From positions 310,001 to 374,000 of the forward strand of contig BROG01000455.1 in assembly GCA_030159075.1 (NCBI GenBank): DNA of 64,000 nucleotides, written 5' to 3'. The notes below the pieces were generated by a model that had not been told where the DNA came from, did not search any database, and worked only from the letters and a program-made list of their open reading frames with translations. Positions 55,327-64,000 of the stretch are shown here, piece after piece. Numbering within the stretch: position 1 is the first letter of the stretch; every line of letters starts with the position of its first letter. This DNA comes from Atrina japonica (Eukaryota > Mollusca > Bivalvia > Pterioida > Pinnidae). The position numbers and the translations under genes were made by a program.

Positions 55327-57199
55327 GAAATATTAGATAATCATAAATCCGTTCTCGCTTCGTTTGGAATATTAAACAAGGTCTTCAGAAGTACTGTATA
55401 ACGGCCTACTCAAGAAGCGGCGTCAATCAGATGTGGATCCTAAAGAATTCAAAGGAAATTGTTGGAACATCTAAAATCTCCAAATTTCAAACATATTACA
55501 ACCATCAAGTCTTTTGATTTTTCGACCCTTTACACAACAATCCATCATACAAAAATGGAAATCGCAGATATAAATATTTGGTGTTAGGTCATGAAGAACC
55601 GTATTTTGTCAAGGAACACTCTGATTCCAATAACAAGTACACTGAAGACGATATTAACACCATTTAAATTCAAAAAATTTCTAAAGCTAAGATGGTCATC
55701 TTTTTTACAGTGGTTACTCTTAGACGTATTTCGGCTATACTTTTACAGATATTATTTGGCCTTGTATAATACCACTTTCTCTTTAGAAAATACACATACT
55801 TTTTAAATTGGAGCTCAACTGATGAAGTTTAATTGACAGAAACGATATCGTCTTGAGCATTATAACTTTGATATTATGTTTATGACATTTATAACCACTA
55901 GGTCGTTGCCACTGCTGGTGGACCGTTTCAGTCCTCGAGGGTATACAAAAACCTAGTGCCTGGTATTTCGGTACCAGCTGTTCATCTTATACTAAAGTAA
56001 TATTTGGCAATGTTAACACCATTTAAATTCAAAAAATTTCTAAAGCTAAGATGGTCATCTTTTTTACAGTGGTTACTCTTAGACGTATTTCGGCTATACT
56101 TTTACAGATATTATTTGGCCTTGTATAATACCACTTTCTCTTTAGAAAATACACATACTTTTTAAATTGGAGCTCAACTGATGAAGTCTAATTGACAGAA
56201 ACGATATCGTCTTGAGCATTATAACTTTGGTATTATGTTTATGACATTATCAAGATGCTGGGGTTTCTAGTAGACAACATCTTCGTGGTTTTTGCGGGAA
56301 AAGTTTTCCAACAGATTGTCGGCATTCCAATGGGTACCAATTGTGCACCCCTCTTGGCTGACATATTTTTGTATTCATATGAACGGAATTTATACAGTCT
56401 CTGCTCTCCAAAGGAAACAAACAGTTTGCATCTCGGTTCAATTTTACTTACAGGTATATCGACGATGTTCTGTCCATAAATAATTCAGAATTTCAGAATT
56501 ACCTCGGCCAGATGTATCCTGTTGAGCTAGAGATCAATGAGACGACAGAGAGCAACGCATCTGCTTCTTACCTAGATTTACTCCTGTCGATTGCAAAAGA
56601 CGGTCAACTTCACACACCCCTCTATGACAAACGAGACGATTTCAATTTCCATATCACAAACTTCCCGTTTCTAAGTAGTAATTTTCCATCCTCTCCTGCC
56701 TATGGCGTTTTCATTTCACAAATTATACGTTATGCCAGGGCATGCTCTTCTTATGAATGTTTTTTTCTGAGAGCTAAACGACTAGCCAGTAAACTACTTA
56801 CACAAGGTTACGTTGTTGAACGCTTGGAGTCGTCGTTTAAGTAGTGTTATGGTCGATACGGGGATCTTGTTAGACATTATGAAGTCCCCCTCTCAGAGAT
56901 ATTAGATAGCATTCTGGATCACGGCCACAGACAGTGACTCCGTTTCACCAATCATGCTTTTCAACGAACTTGACCTCATCACCAAACTTGACCTTTTTAC
57001 CGAATTTGACCCGTTCATCGAACTAGAAAGGTTTCCATGCAACATTTGCGACGGGTGTTGCATGCCAGCAGAAGACGCTGACTCCTTCCGGACACCTGGT
57101 CTTATCCCGTTTGGGATTCGTAATTGTTCTTCATGTTGAGACCATTTGAACATCTAATTCGTCGTGTTATAATGGACTTGAGTTTTGATTATTGATTGG
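55327..57199 (+). mobile_element. PLE-2 insertion (5'-truncated) with TACCTCT target duplication
   Basis: Inserted into the LINE, flanked by 'tacctct' at 55320-55326 and 57200-57206. RT reads KSFDFSTLYTTIHHTK, YLVLGHEEPYFVKEHSDSN and YTEDD before an R1 insertion (55664-56239). It then reads KMLGFLVDNIFVVFAG, QQIVGIPMGTNCAPLLADIF, a frameshifted YIDDVLSINN at about 56455, YPVELEINETTESNASASYL, YDKRDDFNFHITNFPFLSSN and SPAYGVFISQIIRYARACSS. A stop follows near 56842. A different frame ends in CNICDGCCMPAEDADSFRTP, a Cys-rich C-terminus. The 3' end is 'gattattgattgg'. Confidence 0.85.
55664..56239 (-). repeat. R1 tandem dimer inserted in PLE-2
   Basis: Two near-identical units ('acaccatttaaattcaaaaa' starts near 55664 and 56021). 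The bridge contains 'ccactgctggtggaccgttt' and 'ggtatttcggtaccagctg'. PLE-2 coding resumes exactly where it stopped: left junction 'gaagacgatatta', right junction 'tatgacattatcaagatg'. 'gatatta'/'gacatta' is a probable 7-base duplication with one change. Confidence 0.8.
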
Positions 57200-57206
57200 T
57201 ACCTCT

Positions 57207-58000
57207 TCAATTTTACTTATTATTTTGCTATACTGTTTATCATATAATAATGAATTATTGAATTTCCATAGACCTTTACCCGATTTAAATTCCCTAAAAT
57301 TTAATTAAGATTGATGAATAGCCAGACCTAAAACTTGCAATTATATAAACTTTTTCTACACCTGACAGCAGATTTTGAGAAATAAGAAATAAATCAAGTC
57401 TAGCCTGTTGTAGGGGTGGTTTTTTTTTTTCATGTATACCTCTTGCTTTCAGGGTAGATATCTCTGTAAGGATCTAATAATCTCTTTTCCTCCATAATAT
57501 CTAGAAGTTTATGACGAGCCTTTTTATTATTTATATTCTTATAATTATAATAGTCTAAAATTGGATCTTGAACTAGGTTAAAATCGCCACATAAGATTAT
57601 TTTAACATTATCTAAATTATCAATCCTATGACATATTTTCATAAAATCCTGGTTTATCTGTATTTGGACCATAGATTGAAATTACAAAGATATTATTTCC
57701 CTCAACTTTTATATTTCTATTATCATCTTTAATTTCATTTTCAAATTTATATTCAAAAAAAAAAAATTCGTAAGGATTGCAACCCCTCTGGAATTAGATG
57801 AATAAGAACTAAAATAGCAGTCATACCCCCAAAGTGTCCTTACTTCATTTTTTATATCCAAAGTAAAATGTGTGTCCTGTATACAGTATATATTAGCCTT
57901 ATAGTCGTATAAATAGTTGAAGACATCCTTTCTTTTGTTTACATCTCCTAGACCTTGACAATTGACAGATTATATTGTAAAATAATCATCTGTCATTACA
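57207..58000 (-). mobile_element. L1-like LINE ORF2, AP-endonuclease domain (nested stack)
   Basis: Minus strand from the right: SVNCQGLGDVNKRKDVFNYL, NIYCIQDTHF, WGYDCYFSSYSSNSRGVAIL, an open frame (57430-57672) with IILCGDFNLVQDPILDYYNY and RHKLLDIMEEKRLLDPYR, then broken QQARLDLFLIS and FKSGKGLWKFNNSLLYD next to the PLE-2 insertion. GDFN and the SSNSRGVAIL core mark an APE-type endonuclease. Confidence 0.85.
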
Positions 58001-58004
58001 AAAG

Positions 58005-58500
58005 TTTAAATAAAATACAATATGTAATATTAACCTACAATGTAACACTTGGTAATATTGAGAGAAATAGAATGCATGAATAGAAAGAAAGTATAGAAAG
58101 AAAGTATATAGAGAAGAGGAATTTGATATAGTAAATATGATGTATCTCATCAAATATGTCAACAGTTTGTGCAGAATTAAGTGAAATATTAAAGGGAGAT
58201 AACTCAATATATAAATTGATTTTACCTATATATAATGAAAGTAATATCAATTGTAAAATCTTAGAGAATAATCCATCTTCATATCTAATACTAATACATG
58301 TTTACATGTTCCTTAAGCATATATAAACAAACACACATAGAGATATTTAACTACATATGTAACAGAAGTTTTCAGATTTGTCACGTGTTATCCTGATTGT
58401 TACTAGTCAGAAACAATGATCACACCTCGCACATTACGATTATAATCATGATGATAGTCGATAGTATCCCAGTGATAAAACCTAATCAGATAATCGAAAA
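58005..58500. other. Non-coding, between LINE ORF2 start and PLE-1 tail
   Basis: AT-rich DNA without recognisable coding. It may be the LINE inter-ORF region or the end of ORF1, but nothing in it shows that. Confidence 0.45.
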
Positions 58501-58504
58501 CCGT

Positions 58505-58815
58505 GTTTGATGTCAACGTTCTGCAAATTTTGCGGTCGGTATAATATTCTTGTTTGCGACTACTCTGTTTCACTAAGTGAAATGCTGAGTTGCCTGTTCA
58601 ATAGCGGTTATTGAGACGTCTGTACAGATTATGACCGGATTCGTTCCTCACGTATTTCATTTTAATTTGACTGTGGGCTTACGGGGATGCTTACTCCTCT
58701 ATGGCACCTGATCCCACCTCTTGATTTCAAGAGGTCCGTGTTTGTCCATTTTTTACCAGATTTGTACGTATATCCTTGACATCCTAGTGATTTATACCTT
58801 GGTATCTGAGACTTT
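58505..58815 (+). mobile_element. PLE-1 3' tail, 5'-truncated
   Basis: 'gatgtcaacgttctgcaaat', 'cactaagtgaaatgctgagt', 'cctcacgtatttcatttta', 'ggcacctgatcccacctctt', 'gtccgtgtttgtccatttt' and the terminus 'ttataccttggtatctgaga'. Relative to copy 2 (45255) it lacks 'ccggtcgac' and some neighbouring bases. Confidence 0.75.
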
Positions 58816-58824
58816 TTATAATTC

Positions 58825-59318
58825 ACTAAATTCCTTTTCCATTTTCATTTGAAGTTCTTTTATAGATTTTTCCACTATCTTAGTGATAGTGAAACATCAG
58901 ATATTGGTTTTCATTTAGGTTTTGGTAGGTGTTTCTTTTGTTGGATTAATTCTGGTCACCAACAAAATCTGTACAAAGGTTTTGTCTTTATCCCCAGGCA
59001 TTTTCTTTGTGAATCCAAATGTACAAAAATCTCCAAATTTCTTTTTAACTAACACAGGGATTTGCAGAAAAGTAACATATATTAGATTAACAGTATGTTA
59101 CTAAAAAGATGGTATGAAATTTTGTTAATCAATCCTGTGGAAAATCACACTTTTTCACTAAAACTGCAGAACTAAAGTAGCTTCACAGTTCAATAATTTT
59201 TGGAATTACAGTAATTTTGGTTATTTGTCTATCTTTTAATGTGGGTTCATATATTTTATAATCTTTGTTCAGGAGAGTAATGGGTCCCAGATTTTTAACT
59301 GCAAGTGAATTTTCCATT
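58825..59318 (-). mobile_element. Possible LINE ORF1 remnant
   Basis: Broken minus-strand reading starting MENSLAVKNLGPITLLNKDY and KIYEPTLKDRQITKITVIPK, then, after stops, VKKKFGDFCTFGFTKKMPGD and KTFVQILLVTRINPTKE. The protein-like segments lie upstream of, and in the same orientation as, the ORF2 endonuclease. That suggests ORF1 of the same L1-like element, but the family was not recognised directly. Confidence 0.4.
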
Positions 59319-59340
59319 TTGTATATCAGTACAACAACGC

Positions 59341-59802
59341 TAATGGACAGACACCATCAAATATTTTCCCATAGGCCTCAATGCTAATTTACAAAACTTC
59401 AGGTCACTGTCACTCCCATGTTTATTATATCTGGGTCAAATAAGTACCCTGTGGTGAAAGATCAATATTTTTGATAACAAAATTTGCAATCAAAAGTATA
59501 GGTTGCAGTTGCATTTTTACTTCAAATTTTCACTTGTTTACAACTCGTAGTATTCCGCACCAAAGGAAAATATCTATTCTCATATGACCCCTCCCTTTCA
59601 ATTTTCAACCGTCAACCCTATAATTTCCAAAGTACTACCAATATTCATGTATCTTTTTTATCACCTTAATTTCACTTATTAATGGCAAAACTAATTTTTT
59701 CATTTAATGACCAATCAGATCACTGGGCTCATTTTACCCTCCGCACAACTTTGGGTGTCCAAAATGTCTGCGCCCATGTTGTAAACAAAGCTGGTGTTTT
59801 TC

Positions 59803-59804
<2 letters not shown>
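59341..59804. repeat. ~460-bp near-identical repeat, copy 1
   Basis: From 'ggacagacaccatcaaatat' to 'caaagctggtgtttttcc', matched almost base for base at 62843-63303. Differences are single bases and 1-base indels. A (TA)n tract begins at its right edge. Confidence 0.93.

Positions 59805-59805
<1 letters not shown>

Positions 59806-59875
<70 letters not shown>
59806..59875. repeat. (TA)n microsatellite
   Basis: About 70 bases of pure TA. Confidence 0.97.
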
Positions 59876-59878
<3 letters not shown>

Positions 59879-59879
59879 G

Positions 59880-60190
59880 AGTCGCTGGGTTTTCTATTTT
59901 CATATGCATAGTTTAAAACAATACGTAAATATTATCAATTTTGTGCCAAAAAGTGTTTTTTTAAGTTAAATAGAGTTTTTCTCTAGTGAATTATAGGAAA
60001 AGCGAAATACTAGATGTAACTCGTTAATATGATTTTGGCGTGCCGTATCTATCACTTCTGGGACTTTTGTTTCTTTTCATCTTTTAGACGCGAATGCATT
60101 CAGTGACTGTTGGTTTTCCATTACAATTATAAGTTTCTGTATTCGATTACTTATTCAGAGTTTTGCATTCATTTAATGTACTGTACAATA
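59880..60190. other. Intergenic, nothing recognised
   Basis: AT-rich DNA with no gene or repeat family recognised. Confidence 0.5.
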
Positions 60191-60199
60191 TCATCAGGG

Positions 60200-60320
60200 G
60201 GTCTCCGTGGCCAAGTAGTCAGAGCATCGCGCTTTAAATCAAGAGGTCTCTAACTTCCTGTCAGCGCAGGTTTAAGTCCCACTGGAAGCACATTAATTTC
60301 CCACATAATTCAATCCAATT
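60200..60320 (+). repeat. SINE B head (tRNA-derived), truncated
   Basis: 'gggtctccgtggccaagtag', 'tcagagcatcgcgctttaaa', 'tcaagaggtctctaac', then box B-like 'gcaggtttaagtcccac'. The tRNA-like head is the clearest of the family, while the body after 'ggaagcac' is lost. Confidence 0.75.
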
Positions 60321-60324
60321 GTCT

Positions 60325-61220
60325 TACTTTAATCCCATTATATTTTGTTTTTATTAAGCTGGACGCTTGATATTTTTCTGTGTCGTTACCATGCCATGAA
60401 TGCATAGGGAATTCTTGGGCACTCTTGGTGTCGTACATTTTTTTGTAAACACATTTTTAATTGTATATTAATCTAAGTATTGAAAAAGGAAAAAGATACA
60501 TAATACCCTCAGTATTTAGGTTCAGAGATCTAACTGTCTAATGCACATAACGTAGCAATATTTTCAGCAAATAGAAAAAAAAACAAACAAAAAAAGCTTC
60601 TATTAGAAACAAATCAGACATAAAGAAAAATAGGACAAAATAACCGCATAAGTGGAAATTTTAGCGAGAAGTAAATTGAGCGTTTTGACCTAAAAATATG
60701 GTTATAACTCTATCGAGGTGAAATTTTAGCGATTTTAATATCTAAAAACTTAAGGATAACTCTTGCCGACGATGAGGAATAAATAGTTAACGATATTAAA
60801 TTTTAACGATCTCAAAAACCTCGCTTATAATGCCAAAATTGAATCCCCGCGAAAATTTCTCCGTGTATGGTATTTATAATATCAATCAATTATACATCAA
60901 TCTTTATATTAGGTAAATATAAAATCCCTTCTCCTATTTGCATTAATTCTATTTGCATCGAAGCAACAACAACAACAACAAAAAATGGCAATACACGTGT
61001 TTGTGTGTGCTTGCTATTTGCAAGGGTTTGCTTACAATATTAATATTTACTTAAATAAAAATTCTAGTTACTTTCATGGAAACAGTTAAGACATATTGAT
61101 AAAACAGATATGTACACTGCCATGATATGTAATACATAATAGATTGCATGCATGAACTAGTTTTGTATCTGTTCGTATGTGCATTTCAGCTCGTAAACTT
61201 GGTTTAAATATATTCATGTA
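60325..61220. other. Intergenic with small T1 trace
   Basis: 'cttttaattgtatattaatct', 'aagtattgaaaaaggaaa' near 60450-60495 is a T1 right-hand fragment. The remainder shows no gene. 'tggcaatacacgtgtttgtg' and '(aac)n' at 60966 are unremarkable. Confidence 0.5.
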
Positions 61221-61228
61221 GTTATTAA

Positions 61229-61560
61229 GAGGCATTTCAATTTTTTTCTTTTACTTCCGGACACCTGGTCTTAACCCGTTTGGGATTCGTAATTGTTCTT
61301 CATGTTGCGACCATTTGCACATCTAATTCATCGTGTTATAATGGACTTGAGTTTTGATTATCGATTGGTACTTCTATTATTTGATGTACAGTGACAAACA
61401 AAAGCTATACACATGCAAACAAGTCTTAGGTTCCTATATATATTGTGAAAATAAGGCAGGTCCAGTGTGGTATCCACATACAAATAGTAAGGTTGAATTA
61501 ATCAATTGGAAGTGAAAAAGTACCAAACCTTGGTACAATGGTGAAAATTCTACTGAAATG
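61229..61560 (+). mobile_element. T1 MITE carrying a PLE-2 tail
   Basis: TTAA (61225-61228) then 'gaggcatttcaatttttttc'; after the insert it resumes with 'tattatttgatgtacagtga', 'ctatacacatgc', 'ttcctatatatattgtgaaa', 'ggtccagtgtggtatccaca' and 'gtaccaaacc'. The right end is lost. Confidence 0.75.
61258..61368 (+). mobile_element. PLE-2 3' tail (111 bp) with TACTTC duplication
   Basis: 'cggacacctggtcttaaccc' to 'tcgattgg', nearly identical to 57089-57199. It is flanked by 'tacttc' at 61252-61257 and 61369-61374. It has the same 3' end as the PLE-2 at 55327, and only the last 111 bases were copied. Confidence 0.88.
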
Positions 61561-61744
61561 ATAAGAAATGACTCCACAATATATATTTTTTTAATGTGGG
61601 TTTACATGAAATATAGAGTAAAAACTATTGGCCGAATACTTTTGTCCCGTCTCTGTAGTTGTTTGGTTAAGACAAGTTTTCTTCACATAAATCACCTTAT
61701 TTGTTCTTGTTGATACCTGAATAATAAAATTACTCGCATTTGCA

Positions 61745-62000
61745 TTGGTCGAAAATTACACACACCTACGTGACAACATTGCGTTAGACGCTTTACGCGA
61801 CTTATCAGAAAACGGGAGCAATGTGAAATCGGATAAGGAAATCTCCACCCGATTGTTAAGAATCTGGTTGTCCAATCAAGGGTGTCCCGATGGTGTAATA
61901 TCCAGATTCTTACCACGAGGATTGGAATTTACGTTTCCACTTGACAGATATGTTACGTTTCCCCGTGAATCAAATACAATGTGCATGTTAATATATACGC
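61745..62000 (+). repeat. R2 repeat fragment
   Basis: 'ggataaggaaatctccaccc', 'gttaagaatctggttgtcc', 'aatcaagggtgtcccga' match the start of the tandem block at 1410-1500, including the 'atcagaaaacgggagcaatg' lead-in also seen at 40675. Confidence 0.7.
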
Positions 62001-62036
62001 AAATAAAGTCTGACACAAAACTTTTTCTTTCATTAC

Positions 62037-62037
<1 letters not shown>

Positions 62038-62102
<65 letters not shown>
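62038..62102. repeat. (TA)n microsatellite
   Basis: About 64 bases of pure TA. Confidence 0.97.
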
Positions 62103-62104
<2 letters not shown>

Positions 62105-62106
<2 letters not shown>

Positions 62107-62840
62107 CACCTGGGTATTTTCACTTCTGTTTAATTTAACGCCATATGTGTCCTTAGTTAACACAACGAATTTAAAAGGAAAGCGAAATTATCAAGCTTAC
62201 TAATTTTCATAAAATCAACAAAGAACTCGTATATTTCATACTGAATACAAGCTCATGTTGTGAGAGGCAAACTTGGATTGTTCGGTCGTACATCAAATAT
62301 TTAAAGCTCAAAAAGATAAGAAAGGATTAAACAAAGGTTGCCATTTTCTTATACAGAATTTTGTCTTTTAACCTTGCCGCATTGATATTTCAAAATCATT
62401 ATTCTGTATTTGAAATTAACAAAAAATACTTCCCTGCCGAATTATATTAATTGTATTATGCCTGCGAACAATTGTCTATTGTCATATATTCTCTTATGCC
62501 AAATTGGCTGCAATTTACATTTGGTAAATACTTTGATATATGGCGGTAAGTGAAGATTACAATTACTTGTTGCAAACATTTCCGTAAAACCCTCAATAAA
62601 TAATGATAAGATAGTATATCCCGTACCAAAAGGCGAAAATGGGGGCTTCGATATACATGTACATGTATATCCCAAAATGATGATGGCTTTCCAAAGACTT
62701 TAATGGTGAATAGATCTTAGTATCTTGAATGCTGCTTTTTTGTGGGGTGTCTAACATTAATACCATGTTTTCACTGTACAACCCCGTATAACATAGCTGG
62801 ACATATACGTACTCATGTTCGTGCTCGCATTACTCTGTAC
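62105..62840. other. Intergenic, nothing recognised
   Basis: No gene or repeat family recognised. 'atatacatgtacatgtatat' at 62650 is a small palindrome. Confidence 0.5.
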
Positions 62841-62842
62841 AT

Positions 62843-63303
62843 AAGGACAGACACCACCAAATATTTTCCCATAGGCCTCAATGATAATTTACAAAACTTC
62901 AGGTCACTGTCACTCCCATGTTTATTATATCTGGGTCAAATAAGTACCCTGTGGTGAAAGATCAATATTTTTTATAACAAAATTTGCAATCAAAAGTATA
63001 GGTTGCCGTTGCATTTTTACTTCAAATTTTCACTTGTTTTACAACTCGTAGTATTCCGCACCAAAGGAAAATATCTATTCTCATATGACCCCTCCCTTTC
63101 AATTTTCAACCGTCAACCCTGTAATTTCCAAAGTACTACCAATATTCATGTATCTTTTTTATCACCTTAATTCACTTATTAATGGCAAAACTAATTTTTT
63201 CATTTAATGACCAATCAGATCGCTGGGCTCATTTTACCCTCCGCACAACTTTGGGTGTCCAAAATGTCTGCGCCCATGTTGTAAACAAAGCTGGTGTTTT
63301 TCC
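62843..63303. repeat. ~460-bp near-identical repeat, copy 2
   Basis: Second copy of 59341-59804 in the same orientation, 3.5 kb away. Both flanks differ from those of copy 1, and no TA tract follows. It contains a CCAAT word and a GC-richer end ('ctgcgcccatgttgtaaac'). Confidence 0.93.
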
Positions 63304-63304
63304 A

Positions 63305-64000
63305 TAAGCAACATTCACCACTGATACTATTTTCGGTGAAAAAAAACGGGGTCACTTGTTAAATAGTGTTCTGTTCGAAATAACATATAGCCCTCTGGAA
63401 TTTTTATGTTTAATGAATATTTGGCTTCGTGATAACCTTATTATACCTAATTAAATAGCAACCTTGTTATCACCTGACGAGACAAAAATGCGATTAGTAT
63501 AGAAAGACTGTCTCGTAGATCGGGTGTATACTACAAAATTACTTTGTCGACGCAATCATCCCTCTAGGGTCTCTTCGATCTGTAAAGATTACTTCTGCAG
63601 AATCTGAAGGTCACACAGTAAAAACGGTCGTCATATTACAGGTTAAAGTCACAATGAGCAAAATATCACAGTTTACGAAATAAAGCCAGGATGGGACAAA
63701 AACGTGAAAAATCAAATAGTTCCTATCAAATTCTATAACTAAAGAGCATCATAACGTTTTGACAGAATGTTTCTATGGATTCCCTTTTGACCACAGTATA
63801 AAAACTCGCACCTCAAAGACAATCTCTTGAACCATTCTATAAAAGATCGCTTCTTATTTCTGGGAAAGTCCTGTGTCTATGTCTCGACAAAGTCTAGTTA
63901 TTTTTCATTTTTTGCAGCAATTGTTTAGTTCGATCATAAATGGCTGGATTTTAAAAATATTCTGCAGACATATGCAGATGCAGAGTTGATAAATCAGCAT
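63305..64000. other. Intergenic, nothing recognised
   Basis: No open frame or repeat of the window's families seen up to the right edge. Confidence 0.5.

Overview
This window looks like non-coding, repeat-dominated DNA from an invertebrate metazoan, most likely a marine mollusc such as a bivalve. It is AT-rich. It is full of (CT)n, (TA)n and (GT)n microsatellites, minisatellite arrays, tRNA-derived SINEs, LINE and Penelope-like (PLE) retroelement debris, and MITEs. There are no operons, ribosome-binding sites, CRISPR arrays, rRNA genes or intact tRNA genes. The organism call is inference: it rests on the SINE and retroelement types and on one DUF1647-like gene, a family I associate with invertebrates.

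Layout. 1-6.8 kb: a ~1.03 kb tandem duplication with expanded CT tracts, then (CA)n/(TA)n tracts. 6.8-8.3 kb: a degenerate minisatellite. 8.3-13.6 kb: SINE and MITE fragments, two hairpins, and a tandem dimer of an interspersed repeat (called R1 here). 13.6-17.4 kb: a 28-bp minisatellite, a ~1.07 kb terminal-inverted-repeat (TIR) element, two copies of one SINE, and PLE tails. 17.5-22.6 kb: a 5 kb array of a ~32-bp unit with higher-order structure. 22.7-36 kb: PLE debris, then mostly unrecognised AT-rich DNA with small hairpins. 36-37.9 kb: a 20-bp minisatellite. 38.3-40.3 kb: the only convincing host coding sequence, a terminal exon of a DUF1647-like type II membrane protein (minus strand), plus a short WASP-like EVH1 fragment (plus strand) inside a split MITE. 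40.8-45.9 kb: MITEs, an ACT-rich tract, an inverted pair of minisatellite arrays, a LINE reverse transcriptase (RT) fragment and PLE-1 copies. 46-52.6 kb: LINE endonuclease, a rearranged PLE-1 and a SINE. 52.7-59.3 kb: a stack of nested elements in one minus-strand L1-like LINE. 59.3-64 kb: a near-identical ~460-bp pair, SINE and MITE fragments, and unrecognised sequence.

The genes do not form a pathway. What the window records well is transposition history. Several insertions keep target-site duplications (TSDs), and in some cases a paralogous empty site is present in the same window. The most unusual items are a tiny palindromic element with 6-bp TSDs, several unrelated hairpins that all measure about 112 bp, and a host-like exon fragment inside a miniature TTAA element. 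Family labels R1, R2, T1, T2, PLE-1, PLE-2 and SINE A-D are names used only in this annotation.
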